Shown: positions 26,752 through 36,121, counted from the stretch's first letter. The stretch is 64,000 bases of DNA from an uncultured Clostridium sp. (GCA_903789665.1 CAIFEX010000013.1:16424-80423), one strand, 5' to 3'. The notes: generated from the letters alone by a model not told the origin. Translations and numbers: made by a program.

Positions 26752-26782
26752 TGCCTTGGGTGTACTCTCAAGGTATTTTTTA
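26752..26782 (+). terminator. Riboswitch-controlled terminator before lysP
   Basis: CCTTGGG / CTCAAGG stem (26754-26760 and 26767-26773), 6-base loop, then TATTTTTT. It lies between the lysine aptamer and the permease gene. Confidence 0.85.
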
Positions 26783-26842
26783 ATGCTCATCTTGGTTAAT
26801 TCACTTATGGGAATTTTAAGAAACCCATAGGGAGGAATAAAA

Positions 26843-28315
26843 ATGCAAAATGCAAATACAGCGAAAAGATTAACTGAAAAAAATACTTATAAACTAAAGA
26901 GAGGACTCAAGGCACGACATTTAAACATGATTGCTATGGGCGGAGCCATAGGAACAGGCATATTTTTGGCACTGGGAGCTACTATAAAACAGGCAGGTCC
27001 AGGAGGAGCACTGATAGCTTATGGCTGTATAGGAGTCATGGTATATTTTTTGATGACTAGCCTGGGAGAAATGGCCACATATATGCCGGATTCAGGTTCT
27101 TTTGAAACTTATGCCACAAAATTTGTAGATCCGGCTTTAGGTTTTGCACTGGGTTGGAATTACTGGTACAACTGGTCCATAACCGTGGCAGCAGAGATGG
27201 TAGCTGGAGCTCTCATAATGAAGTACTGGTTTCCAAATACACCTGCCATTATATGGAGCATATCTTTTCTAGCATTGATTGTAGGTCTTAATTTACTGTC
27301 CGCAAGGGCTTATGGAGAATCTGAATTCTGGTTTGCAGGGATCAAAGTTTTTACGGTTATCGTATTTTTAATAATTGGGATAGCAACTATATTTGGCATA
27401 TTCAACGGGAAACCGGTTGGATTGAAAAATTTTACCGTTGGAGAAGCTCCGTTTGTTGGAGGCTTTAAATCAATTTTCATGGTATTCCTGATTGCGGGTT
27501 TTTCATTTCAAGGTACTGAACTTGTAGGTATAGCAGCAGGTGAAAGTGAAAACCCTGAAAAAAATATACCAAGGGCAATAAATACTATATTTTGGAGAAT
27601 AATTTTGTTTTATGTAGGTACCATATTTGTAGTCGGGGCTCTAATACCCTATATGGATGCAGGTGTTAAAACAAGTCCCTTCACGTTGGTATTCAAAAGA
27701 GCGGGAATAGCTGGTGCAGCTTCTCTTATGAATGCTGTTATATTGACTTCGGTGTTATCTGCAGGAAATTCTGGAATGTATGCTTCTACTAGGATGTTAT
27801 ATTCTCTGGCCAAAGGTAAGAAAGCCCCTGCATGGCTGGCAAAGGTTAATTCAAGGGGAGTACCGGTAAATTCATTGATACTTACCACGATAGTGGCATC
27901 TGCTTGTTTTCTTACAGGGCTTTATGCAGAATCTACAGTTTATGTATGGCTGGTGGCAGCTTCAGGTCTGGCAGGGTTTGTAGCCTGGCTCGGGATAGCA
28001 CTTTGCCACTATCGTTTTAGAAAAGCCTATACAGTACAAAAAAGGGATTTTGGTAAGCTGAAATACAAGGCTAAATTATTCCCGCTTGGGCCGGTTATAG
28101 CTCTTACGCTGTGCATTATAGTTATATTAGGTCAGGGAATCACCTACTTTGGAGCTGCTAAGATAGACTGGAGCGGAGTGATTTCATCCTATATAGGTCT
28201 TCCACTGTTTATAGGATTGTGGCTTTGGTACAAGAAGAAACATCACACTTCCGTAATAAAACTGGAAGAAGTGGATTTCGACAGTATTGAAGAAGAGATG
28301 AAATATTTAAAATAG
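26843..28315 (+). CDS. lysP: Lysine permease (APC superfamily)
   Basis: A 490-residue amino-acid:proton symporter with 12 predicted membrane segments. RHLNMIAMGGAIGTGIFLALG is the first-helix substrate motif of the amino acid transporter family, and GEMATYMPDSGSFETYA matches LysP-type permeases. The lysine riboswitch directly upstream supports lysine as the substrate. GGGAGGAA lies before the ATG. The transcript ends at a long perfect hairpin shared with feoB. Confidence 0.9.
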   Translation: MQNANTAKRLTEKNTYKLKRGLKARHLNMIAMGGAIGTGIFLALGATIKQAGPGGALIAYGCIGVMVYFLMTSLGEMATYMPDSGSFETYATKFVDPALGFALGWNYWYNWSITVAAEMVAGALIMKYWFPNTPAIIWSISFLALIVGLNLLSARAYGESEFWFAGIKVFTVIVFLIIGIATIFGIFNGKPVGLKNFTVGEAPFVGGFKSIFMVFLIAGFSFQGTELVGIAAGESENPEKNIPRAINTIFWRIILFYVGTIFVVGALIPYMDAGVKTSPFTLVFKRAGIAGAASLMNAVILTSVLSAGNSGMYASTRMLYSLAKGKKAPAWLAKVNSRGVPVNSLILTTIVASACFLTGLYAESTVYVWLVAASGLAGFVAWLGIALCHYRFRKAYTVQKRDFGKLKYKAKLFPLGPVIALTLCIIVILGQGITYFGAAKIDWSGVISSYIGLPLFIGLWLWYKKKHHTSVIKLEEVDFDSIEEEMKYLK

Positions 28316-28330
28316 GATTTAAGTATATAT

Positions 28331-28390
28331 TACATTAAAAGTCGGGTGGATTTTCAGCTGGTCTAGAAAATCCACCCGACTTTTAATGTA
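28331..28390. terminator. 25-base-pair perfect two-way hairpin between lysP and feoB
   Basis: Arms 28331-28355 and 28366-28390 are perfectly complementary with a 10-base loop; the GC core GTCGGGTGGA is flanked by T-rich outer stem on both strands, suiting termination in both directions. Confidence 0.85.
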
Positions 28391-28396
28391 GTTAAA

Positions 28397-30511
28397 TTAT
28401 ACAAGTATATGAATACTTTTATATATCAGTGTTGTACATGAGCATACCGCAAAAGCAGTTATCAGCGGTATGAGCACTGACAGCAATGTCCATTTTATGC
28501 TTCCAGTTTCCTTTTTTATAGTGAGAAGAGTAGTGGCACAGGGCCAGTGAAGCAAACTGAAGAGCATTGTGTTTAGGGCTGTAAGATATGTCCATCCGTG
28601 GTTTAAAAATACCTGTTTTAATGATACTATGCTTTCAACATCTACCATTGTATTTGTGGACAGATACAGCATAAGAAGTATGGGAAGCACTATTTCATTT
28701 GCCGGAAGGCCGAATAGAAAAGCCGCCAATATGCATCCGTCTATACCTATGAATTTTCCCAATGGATCCAGAAATACGACTATATGGTTTATTATATTCA
28801 TATTTCCAACGTATATATTGGAAAATATCCATATGGCCGCCCCGGCAGGAGCTGCTACTATTACTGCCCTCCAAAGTACGAATATGGTTCTATCTATTAT
28901 AGAAGTATATATTATCCTTCCGATTTGGGGCTTTCTGTAAGGTGGAAGTTCGAGGGTGAATGTGGATGAGACACCTTTTAATAGAGTTTTGGACAATAAA
29001 TATGATATGAGCAGTGTCATACATATGCCAAACAATATGATGAGAGTTATGACAACGGAAGGTATTATTTTGGAGGAACCGGCATTTGCGGCAAAGAACA
29101 TGGAAGATATTATTATCAGTGTGGGAAACCTTCCGTTACAGGGAACAAAATTGTTTGTTACAGTGGCTACAAGTTTTTCCCTGGGGGAGTCTATTATTCT
29201 GCAGCCTATTACTCCGGCCGCATTGCATCCAAGTCCCATGCACATGGTAAGGCACTGTTTTCCATGGGCACAGGCTTTTTTAAAAAGATGATCCATATTG
29301 AAGGCAACTCTGGGCAGATATCCGATGTCCTCAAGCAATGTGAACAGCGGGAAAAATATTGCCATGGGCGGGAGCATTACGGATACAACCCAAGCTACGG
29401 TTCTGTAAATTCCCAAGACCAATATATCATACAGCCATTTCGGGGCATTTAACCCGATGAACCAGCCTGAAAGTGTATCTTCGAAGCCAAACAGCACGCT
29501 GGACAGGAATTCAGAAGGTACATTTGCCCCTTTTATTGTTATCCATAGAATCCCGCATAACATTATCAGCATAATCGGTATTCCAAATCTTTTTGAAGTG
29601 ATTATGAGATCAGGGTTGATTCTTCTGCTGTTATTTTTATTTGATGCTTTAATATAATTCAATTTTACGAATTCTGCCAATTTGTAATTTTCCCCGGTTA
29701 TATAGTCTCTTAAAGCTTCTCTGTCCATACTTTCACACAATTCGTCCGTAAATTCTTTTACATGGTGGAGGCTGTCTTTGTCAAGATATTTTGACATGGA
29801 ATTGAGAAAATCTTCATCACCGTCCATAAGTCTTATAGAAAGCCACCTTGAATTTATGTTTGAGAAATTTTTTTCCACGGTTTTCTTTATTTTATCTATT
29901 TTGTCTTCTATGTTTTTATATATTATCGGGTTATATCTTATTTTTATTTTATTGGATGCAATATTGTAGATACTTTCCTTTAATTCATCTATACCTATGT
30001 TATTCCTGGCAGAAGACAGAATTACAGGTATGCCCAGTTTTTCTCCTATGGATTTTCCATCTATAAATATTCCCTTTTTCTTCGCTTCGTCTATCAGGTT
30101 TATACACAGTACTACATTGTTTGTAACTTCCATTATTTGAAATACCAGGTTTAGATTTCGTTCAAGGCAGGTAGCATCTGTAACTACAGCTATGACGTCG
30201 GGATTTCCAAAACATATGAAATCTCTTGCCACTATTTCTTCGCTGGAGGATGCAAATATTGAATAAGTGCCTGGCAGATCAACAACTAAAAAATCCGAGT
30301 CTTTGTACTTATAGCTTCCCCGGGCATTTACCACGGTCTTGCCGGGCCAATTGCCAGTGTGCTGGTGAAGGCCGGTAAGGGAGTTGAATATAGTACTCTT
30401 GCCGGTGTTCGGATTTCCGGCCAGTGCTACTACAAAGGTCTTTTCTCTAATTTTGATGTTGAAGGTATCTCTGAGAGATTTATTTCTTGTAGATTCAAAA
30501 GTTAAACCCAT
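28397..30511 (-). CDS. feoB: Ferrous iron transporter B (first locus)
   Basis: A 704-residue FeoB. N-terminal G domain with G1 GNPNTGKS (32-39), G3 DLPGTYS and G4 NLID, a helical regulatory domain, then about eight or more membrane segments with Gate-type motifs (GCNAAGVIGCR, PCNGRFPT). It has about 25 extra residues before the G domain compared with the second copy at 38064. It moves Fe2+ inward. The ATG is 1 base after the feoA stop, so both are co-translated from the promoter at 30819-30847. Confidence 0.94.
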   Translation of the reverse strand: MGLTFESTRNKSLRDTFNIKIREKTFVVALAGNPNTGKSTIFNSLTGLHQHTGNWPGKTVVNARGSYKYKDSDFLVVDLPGTYSIFASSSEEIVARDFICFGNPDVIAVVTDATCLERNLNLVFQIMEVTNNVVLCINLIDEAKKKGIFIDGKSIGEKLGIPVILSSARNNIGIDELKESIYNIASNKIKIRYNPIIYKNIEDKIDKIKKTVEKNFSNINSRWLSIRLMDGDEDFLNSMSKYLDKDSLHHVKEFTDELCESMDREALRDYITGENYKLAEFVKLNYIKASNKNNSRRINPDLIITSKRFGIPIMLIMLCGILWITIKGANVPSEFLSSVLFGFEDTLSGWFIGLNAPKWLYDILVLGIYRTVAWVVSVMLPPMAIFFPLFTLLEDIGYLPRVAFNMDHLFKKACAHGKQCLTMCMGLGCNAAGVIGCRIIDSPREKLVATVTNNFVPCNGRFPTLIIISSMFFAANAGSSKIIPSVVITLIILFGICMTLLISYLLSKTLLKGVSSTFTLELPPYRKPQIGRIIYTSIIDRTIFVLWRAVIVAAPAGAAIWIFSNIYVGNMNIINHIVVFLDPLGKFIGIDGCILAAFLFGLPANEIVLPILLMLYLSTNTMVDVESIVSLKQVFLNHGWTYLTALNTMLFSLLHWPCATTLLTIKKETGSIKWTLLSVLIPLITAFAVCSCTTLIYKSIHILV

Positions 30512-30512
30512 A

Positions 30513-30767
30513 TCATTCTCCTTTACAGCATTGATTAAAATTTACCTGTTGAATTGCTATTAGAGATGCTTCCTCTTTTCTAAGGGCAATTAAAGTATCT
30601 CTTATTTTATATAAAGTCAAATTATCACCGGGGCCTTTTAACACCACTTTTATTAAAGTTCCCTTGGTGATGCCCAATGCCATCATTCTCTCTCTAAGTA
30701 AGTTTTTTGAAAAAAGCTGTTTTACAATTACTGTTTTGCCTACATTTACATGACAAAGTTTTTCCAT
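30513..30767 (-). CDS. feoA: FeoA-type SH3-like protein (first locus)
   Basis: An 84-residue FeoA domain protein (GKTVIVKQLF...RERMMALGITKGT, a compact SH3-like beta-barrel) that assists FeoB. GGGGG lies just before the ATG. The two-gene unit has a palindromic operator over its promoter, unlike the Fur-box-bearing second locus. Confidence 0.88.
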   Translation of the reverse strand: MEKLCHVNVGKTVIVKQLFSKNLLRERMMALGITKGTLIKVVLKGPGDNLTLYKIRDTLIALRKEEASLIAIQQVNFNQCCKGE

Positions 30768-30809
30768 ATTGATTTTCCCCCTAATGTAACTGTTCTAATA
30801 TTATTTCCC

Positions 30810-30847
30810 TAAGCTAAAAATATTAGCTTAGATTAAGATTTGTTCAA
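30810..30847 (-). promoter_or_regulatory. feoA1 promoter overlapped by palindrome TAAGCTAA-N5-TTAGCTTA
   Basis: On the minus strand TTGAAC (30847-30842), a 17-base spacer and AATATT (30824-30819) form a promoter. A perfect 8-base inverted repeat (30810-30817 and 30823-30830) covers the -10. TTAGCTTA half-sites resemble operators of the DtxR/MntR/IdeR family more than Fur boxes. Repression by a metal-dependent DtxR-type regulator is inferred. Confidence 0.55.
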
Positions 30848-30933
30848 TATTAATTTATGACGTATAGAAATAAATGTGATTATAAATTTCCATAAATTTT
30901 AAATTGATGTAAATTAATGCTGCATATACATAA

Positions 30934-30962
30934 TTGACTTGAGAATAGTAATGTGATATTAT
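30934..30962 (+). promoter_or_regulatory. Promoter of the potABCD leader
   Basis: TTGACT (30934-30939), 17-base spacer, TATTAT (30957-30962); transcription should start near 30969, giving a leader of about 115 bases up to the terminator. Confidence 0.7.
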
Positions 30963-30968
30963 TATTTT

Positions 30969-31046
30969 TAGTTAAACTTGAGTGAAAAACTAGGAATTGA
31001 TGTTAAAGGAAGCTTTAATGACCGCAAGGTGTGTAGGGACTGCAGA
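30969..31046 (+). ncRNA. Candidate structured leader RNA upstream of potABCD
   Basis: Between the promoter and the strong terminator lie two small hairpins: TTAAAG-GAAG-CTTTAA (31003-31018) and ACC-GCAA-GGT (31021-31030). GGAAGCTTT at 31009-31017 can instead pair with AAAGCTTCT in the terminator's left arm, which would act as an antiterminator. The region could be a metabolite-sensing RNA; it also reads as a 28-codon ORF from ATG 31000 to TGA 31086 that ends in the terminator, so leader-peptide attenuation is an alternative. I recognise no known riboswitch class. Confidence 0.45.
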
Positions 31047-31084
31047 AAAAAGCTTCTGCCTCTGTACAGAGGCAGAAGCTTTTT
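31046..31084 (+). terminator. Strong terminator inside the potABCD leader
   Basis: A near-perfect palindromic stem from AAAAAGCTTCTGCCTCTG to its complement ending in GCTTTTT, 18 pairs minus loop closure at TGTACA. It lies 77 bases before potA and downstream of its promoter, so read-through must be controlled. Confidence 0.8.
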
Positions 31085-31160
31085 GACTTAGGGAAATAAA
31101 ATAATATAATAATAAGAGAAAATCTCTTAATAATTATATTATAATCTGGAGGTGGAAAAA

Positions 31161-32270
31161 TTGGACAACATACTTAGGCTAGTTGATCTAGTAAAAGTTT
31201 TTAATAACCAGAAAGTGATAAAAAATATATCCCTGGATATCAGAAAAGGTGAATTTTTAACTATACTTGGTCCAAGCGGATGTGGAAAGACTACTATTTT
31301 GAGAATGATTGCAGGTCTGGAAAAACCCACTAGTGGGAATATATTGCTAAACGGCAGGCATATAGAAAATAAGGAGCCCTATGAGCTCAATATCAATACG
31401 GTATTTCAAAATTATGCTCTTTTTCCCCATATGAATGTCTATAAAAACATAGCTTACGGTTTGAAAGTCAAAAAGGTTTCAAAACCGGAAATAAGAGAAC
31501 GTGTGACTAAAATGCTGGAGTTGGTACAGCTCGGTGGTTATGAGAAAAGAATGCCGGATCAATTAAGCGGCGGGCAAAAGCAGAGAGTTGCAATTGCAAG
31601 GTCGCTTATAAATAATCCCAAAATATTGTTATTGGATGAACCCTTAAGTGCATTGGATTTTAAACTCAGGAAAAAAATGCAGAGTGAATTGAAATCTCTC
31701 CAGCAGAGGCTGGGGATAACTTTTATTTATGTAACTCATGATCAGGAAGAGGCTCTTTATATCTCCGACAGAATAGTTGTCATGAATGCGGGCTCTATAG
31801 AACAATTGGGCGATTCCAGAGACATATACGAAAGACCACGGACCAAGTTCGTAGCTGCTTTTATAGGTGAATCCAATTTATTTGATTCCACAGTGGACAG
31901 TATTTGGGAGGATAAGGTCACATTAAAGGCAGGAAATTTGCAGATAGCTGCAGACAATAGATCGCTGGAAGTTGGAGACAATGTATGCGTACTTGTCAGA
32001 CCAGAAAATGTAAAATATTCCCTGAAGGCTGTTGAACATTTTAATATCAAAGCAGTGACCAGGGAAAATGTATATCTGGGATCTAGTATAAAAACTATCT
32101 TTATGTCGGAAGACGGGAGAAAAATAATTTCAACCAATTATAACAGATCTCTGAAAACACCGAAAATAAATGAATCAGTATGGATATATTGGAACCCGGA
32201 GGATGCAGTAATAATAAACTCTGAAGAAAACAATGGATATCACTGTCGGGAAAAGGTGATGGCAAGTTGA
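31161..32270 (+). CDS. potA: Spermidine/putrescine ABC transporter ATP-binding protein
   Basis: ATPase of a polyamine importer. The 369 residues contain Walker A GPSGCGKT, Q-loop VFQNYALFPHM, signature LSGGQKQR, Walker B LLLDEPLSALD and the switch THD, then a C-terminal TOBE-like regulatory domain (about 235-350). TTG 31161 is chosen because GGAGGTGG lies 5 bases upstream; GTG 31152 sits within that site. potB overlaps its end by four bases. Confidence 0.92.
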   Translation: MDNILRLVDLVKVFNNQKVIKNISLDIRKGEFLTILGPSGCGKTTILRMIAGLEKPTSGNILLNGRHIENKEPYELNINTVFQNYALFPHMNVYKNIAYGLKVKKVSKPEIRERVTKMLELVQLGGYEKRMPDQLSGGQKQRVAIARSLINNPKILLLDEPLSALDFKLRKKMQSELKSLQQRLGITFIYVTHDQEEALYISDRIVVMNAGSIEQLGDSRDIYERPRTKFVAAFIGESNLFDSTVDSIWEDKVTLKAGNLQIAADNRSLEVGDNVCVLVRPENVKYSLKAVEHFNIKAVTRENVYLGSSIKTIFMSEDGRKIISTNYNRSLKTPKINESVWIYWNPEDAVIINSEENNGYHCREKVMAS

Positions 32271-33118
32271 TTAAAAAAATTGAAAAGAACTTTTTTATAT
32301 TTCCAATTTCTATATGGATGATATTTTTTATGGCAGTACCGATTGTATATATAATTTTTATAAGTTTTCTTCAAAGAGGTGTAAATGGTGGGATCGATGT
32401 AGTATTTTCATTTGATAATTACAGGAGAATCTTTTCTCCGCTGTACTTCAAAATTTTTCTTGATTCCATTTCCATTGCATTTATAACCACTTTGTTTACG
32501 CTAATTTTAGGATATCCTTTTGCCTACTTAGTGGCAAAGATACCAAAGAGGTTCCGTGTGCTTGCTATAATGCTGATAATCATTCCGTTTTGGACGAACT
32601 CTCTTATAAGAACTTATGCATGGATGATACTCATGAGTACAGAAGGACTTATAAATAATGTCCTTATCAAAATGGGACTTATTACTGAGCCGCTAAAAAT
32701 GCTGTATACGTATGGTGCAGTACTTGTGGCCATGATATATGCACTTTTCCCATTTATGGTACTTCCTCTTTACACGTCCATAGAAAAAGTAAATAAAGGC
32801 TATATAGATGCAGCTAAAGATCTGGGGGCAAATTCCATTAAGGCTTTTTTAACGGTAACTCTACCTCTTACCATGCCTGGAATAGTTGCAGGATGCATTC
32901 TGGTCTTTATACCTTCTCTCGGGCTTTTTTACATATGTGATCTCATGGGTGGAAGTAAGGTAATGCTTATAGGAAATCTCATCAAGAATCAATTCTTAGT
33001 TTCAAGGGACTGGCCTTTCGGGGCAGCTGTATCCGTGGCAATGATGGTTGGTATATTAATTATTGTAGGTGTCGGTATAAAATTGTTGGGAAAGAAAATT
33101 GACTTGGAGGTTTTCTAA
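32267..33118 (+). CDS. potB: Polyamine ABC transporter permease
   Basis: A 283-residue inner-membrane permease with six predicted membrane segments and the EAA-like loop near YIDAAKDLGANSIKAFLTVTLP, where PotA docks. The start is TTG 32267, overlapping the potA stop in TTGA; GGTGATGG is the ribosome site. Followed without gap by potC. Confidence 0.92.
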   Translation: MIKKIEKNFFIFPISIWMIFFMAVPIVYIIFISFLQRGVNGGIDVVFSFDNYRRIFSPLYFKIFLDSISIAFITTLFTLILGYPFAYLVAKIPKRFRVLAIMLIIIPFWTNSLIRTYAWMILMSTEGLINNVLIKMGLITEPLKMLYTYGAVLVAMIYALFPFMVLPLYTSIEKVNKGYIDAAKDLGANSIKAFLTVTLPLTMPGIVAGCILVFIPSLGLFYICDLMGGSKVMLIGNLIKNQFLVSRDWPFGAAVSVAMMVGILIIVGVGIKLLGKKIDLEVF

Positions 33119-33912
33119 TGAAATCTAAAATTTTCAGATGGATTTCTAAAATATATATTGGAATGATATTTATATATCTGTATTTGCCTATACTTATAGT
33201 TGTTGTCTATTCATTTAATAAATCATCTGCAGGAACTGCATGGATGGGGATTACCATGGACTGGTATAGAAAGCTGTTTCAGGATTTAAACGTGATAATT
33301 GCGTTCAAAAACAGTCTGGTTATAGCAGTTGCAAGCACGGTAATTTCTTCTGTAGTTGGTGCCACAGGTGCCATTGGACTATATAAATATAGTTTTAGAG
33401 GGAAGGGTTTGGTAGAGGGACTTTTAAATGTAACTATCGTTATTCCCGAAGTAATCATGGGGATAGCCCTTCTTATGTATTTTTCCCAGATAAGACTGCC
33501 TCTTGGCATAGGTGCTTTGATTTTATCCCATGCAACCTTTAGCATGCCTTTCGTATATATAATAGTAAAGTCAAGATTGGCAGGATTCGATCACAGTATT
33601 GAAGATGCCGCAATGGATCTTGGGGCAAATAGATTTAAAGTATTTACAAGTATCACTTTTCCGCTTATATTACCTGGAATACTGGCGGGAGCTATGATTG
33701 CCTTTATCCTGTCTTTTGATGATGTTATTATAAACTTTTTTGTATCCGGTCCGGAAAGCACTACTTTACCTATAAAAATATTTTCCATGCTCAGGTTCGG
33801 ATTGTCACCGGAAATCAATGCACTTTGCACTTTGATGCTTTTAATTACTTTTGGAATTCTGATCATGATGCAATTTATTAAAATAAATAGAATCAAGGAG
33901 GAATCTAATTGA
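33118..33912 (+). CDS. potC: Polyamine ABC transporter permease
   Basis: Second permease of the heterodimer, 264 residues with six membrane segments and the EAA-like loop DAAMDLGANRFKVFTSITFP. Its ATG shares a base with the potB stop (TAATG). Sequence closely matches PotC; the closing FGLSPEINAL region is typical. Confidence 0.92.
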   Translation: MKSKIFRWISKIYIGMIFIYLYLPILIVVVYSFNKSSAGTAWMGITMDWYRKLFQDLNVIIAFKNSLVIAVASTVISSVVGATGAIGLYKYSFRGKGLVEGLLNVTIVIPEVIMGIALLMYFSQIRLPLGIGALILSHATFSMPFVYIIVKSRLAGFDHSIEDAAMDLGANRFKVFTSITFPLILPGILAGAMIAFILSFDDVIINFFVSGPESTTLPIKIFSMLRFGLSPEINALCTLMLLITFGILIMMQFIKINRIKEESN

Positions 33913-34991
33913 TGAAAGGAAAATTGTTAAAAGTTTTAGCTTTGGGTATAATAAGCAGTTGTCTGGCCTTTACCATGTCTGCCTGTAGTATTCAAAGTCA
34001 GCCTACATCCAGCAGTGATGAAAAAGTAGTAAATTTATTTACCTGGGCCAATTATGTACCTAATTCAGTAGTAAATGAATTTCAGAAACAAACCGGTATA
34101 AAAGTGAATTATAATAATTTTTCCACCAATGAGGAGATGCTTGCAAAACTTCAGGCTTCCAAGGGCTCTGAATATGATGTAGTAATTTGTAGCGACTACA
34201 TTATTGAAGTCATGGGGAAACAAAAAAATATATTAATGCAGCCTATAGATAAATCAAAAGTACCTAACTACAAAAATGTGGATCCGCAGTTTTTAAACCA
34301 ACCTTATGACAAAGGCAATAGGTATTCCATACCGTATACTCTGGGGAGTCAAATGATAGTTTATAATTCGGAAAAGGTGAATTTCCCGATAAAAAGTTAT
34401 AAAGACCTGTGGAACCCTGCACTTAAAAATTCACTGGTGCTTGTGGATGATCCGAGAATAGTAATTGGAATGACACTTAAAAAATTAGGATATTCAATGA
34501 ATGAAACAGATCCTAAAAAGCTGGCACAGGCCAAACAGGAATTGCTTAAATTAAAACCCAACGTCAAGGTTCTCGATGCGGATACTCCACATAACAGCCT
34601 TATAAACGGCGATACCACAGTAGGATTTATGTATGGTTCACAGGCATCGGCAGCAGTTAAGTCAAACCCTAAATTCAAGATAGTGTACCCTGAAGAGGGA
34701 ATGAATGCAGAGGAAGATAATTTTATAATACCGTCAAAGGCGCCCCATAAAGAAAATGCGGGAAAATTTATAAACTTCATGCTGGACGGTAAAATAAGCA
34801 ACGAGGCTACTACGGCTAACGAATATATAAATACAAACAAAGCAGCTAAAAAATATATGTCAAAGAAATATCTCAATAACAAGGCGGTATTTATACCTGA
34901 CTCAGAGCTGAAAAGGGCTGAAAGATTCAGAGACGTGGGAAATGCTACAAAAACTTATGACCTTATATGGTCAGAATTCAAGCAGAAGTAA
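33912..34991 (+). CDS. potD: Polyamine-binding lipoprotein
   Basis: Extracytoplasmic substrate-binding protein of 359 residues. A lipoprotein signal peptide ends in MSAC (Cys about residue 25), then the PotD-type fold: NLFTWANYVPNSVVNEFQKQ, YDVVICSDYII and YSIPYTLGSQMIVYN. TTG 33909 directly before the ATG has the better spacing from AAGGAGG and could be the start, adding one residue. Substrate is spermidine and/or putrescine by family. Confidence 0.92.
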   Translation: MKGKLLKVLALGIISSCLAFTMSACSIQSQPTSSSDEKVVNLFTWANYVPNSVVNEFQKQTGIKVNYNNFSTNEEMLAKLQASKGSEYDVVICSDYIIEVMGKQKNILMQPIDKSKVPNYKNVDPQFLNQPYDKGNRYSIPYTLGSQMIVYNSEKVNFPIKSYKDLWNPALKNSLVLVDDPRIVIGMTLKKLGYSMNETDPKKLAQAKQELLKLKPNVKVLDADTPHNSLINGDTTVGFMYGSQASAAVKSNPKFKIVYPEEGMNAEEDNFIIPSKAPHKENAGKFINFMLDGKISNEATTANEYINTNKAAKKYMSKKYLNNKAVFIPDSELKRAERFRDVGNATKTYDLIWSEFKQK

Positions 34992-35070
34992 ACGACTGGA
35001 ATATCAATTGAAATGAACTGATTTTAGATATAAAATATATATTATTATATATTTTTTAGGAGGTTTTATA

Positions 35071-36057
35071 ATGCCGATTCTGGTTTGCGGTGGAGCAGGA
35101 TATATAGGCAGCCATATAGTGGCAAGGCTGCTGGAAAATGGAAAAGAAGTCATAGTATTTGACAACTTCGAAAAGGGTCACAGAGATGCCATATTGGGCG
35201 GTAGGGTCTATAATGGTGATCTGAGAGAAGAAAATTCATTGGATAAGGTTTTTAAGGAAAATGAAATTGAGGCGGTGATAGATTTTGCAGCCTATTCTCT
35301 GGTTGGAGAAAGTGTAAATGAACCCATAAGGTACTTTCAAAACAATGTAGGGGGTACTTTGAATTTGATAGATACAATGAAAAAATACGGTGTAAAATAC
35401 ATAGTATTTTCTTCAACGGCGGCCACCTACGGGGAGCCAAAGAGTATTCCCATTTTAGAGAATGCACAAACTGACCCTACAAATCCCTATGGTGAGTCCA
35501 AACTTACGGTTGAAAAGATATTGAAGTGGAGCGACAGGGCATATGGAATAAAATATGCCGCACTTAGGTACTTTAATGCTGCGGGTGCACAGGTAGATGG
35601 GGTTATTGGAGAGGATCACAGGCCTGAATCCCATCTGATTCCGATAATACTTCAGGTAGCTTTGAAAAAAAGAGATAAAATATTTGTATTTGGAGATGAT
35701 TACAATACCCAGGATGGAACCTGTGTAAGAGACTACGTACATGTTACCGATTTGGCAGATGCCCATATTCTGGCATTGAAAAAGATAATGGAAGACGGCG
35801 AGAGCAAAACATATAACCTTGGAAATGGAAGGGGATTTTCTGTAAAAGAAGTAATTGAGACTTCAAGGCAGGTAACTGGTGAAAAAATAGAAGCAGAAGT
35901 TGCACCAAGGAGGGCTGGAGATCCTGCCGTATTGGTAGCTTCCTCCAGAAAAGCCAGAGAGGAGCTGGGTTGGAATCCAAAGTATAACTCTCTTGAAACA
36001 ATTATTGAAACTGCATGGAACTGGCATAAAAACCACCCTTATGGATATAAAAAATAA
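35071..36057 (+). CDS. galE: UDP-glucose 4-epimerase
   Basis: Interconverts UDP-glucose and UDP-galactose with bound NAD. The 328 residues have the N-terminal NAD motif GGAGYIGS, catalytic FSSTAATYG serine/threonine and the YGESK tyrosine-lysine pair, and the LRYFNAAGA segment of short-chain epimerases. TTAGGAGG precedes the ATG. It stands between potD and argS as a single-gene unit with no sugar genes near it. An AT-only hairpin (35032-35055) lies upstream. Confidence 0.93.
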   Translation: MPILVCGGAGYIGSHIVARLLENGKEVIVFDNFEKGHRDAILGGRVYNGDLREENSLDKVFKENEIEAVIDFAAYSLVGESVNEPIRYFQNNVGGTLNLIDTMKKYGVKYIVFSSTAATYGEPKSIPILENAQTDPTNPYGESKLTVEKILKWSDRAYGIKYAALRYFNAAGAQVDGVIGEDHRPESHLIPIILQVALKKRDKIFVFGDDYNTQDGTCVRDYVHVTDLADAHILALKKIMEDGESKTYNLGNGRGFSVKEVIETSRQVTGEKIEAEVAPRRAGDPAVLVASSRKAREELGWNPKYNSLETIIETAWNWHKNHPYGYKK

Positions 36058-36121
36058 TTGAAAATACATAAATCCAGAATTGAAACCGAGGAATGTTAAT
36101 TAATATGGAAGGAGTTGAAAA

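Noticed and set aside
26624..26830. 68-codon plus-strand ORF before lysP
   Set aside because: It lies inside the lysine riboswitch and its terminator; it has no ribosome site and its sequence is explained by conserved RNA blocks.
28569..30066. Several plus-strand ORFs opposite feoB (first locus)
   Set aside because: Antisense shadows of the long feoB gene; no ribosome sites or family features.
35032..35055. AT-only inverted repeat between potD and galE
   Set aside because: AAAATATATA/TATATATTTT can arise by composition; too weak to call a terminator.
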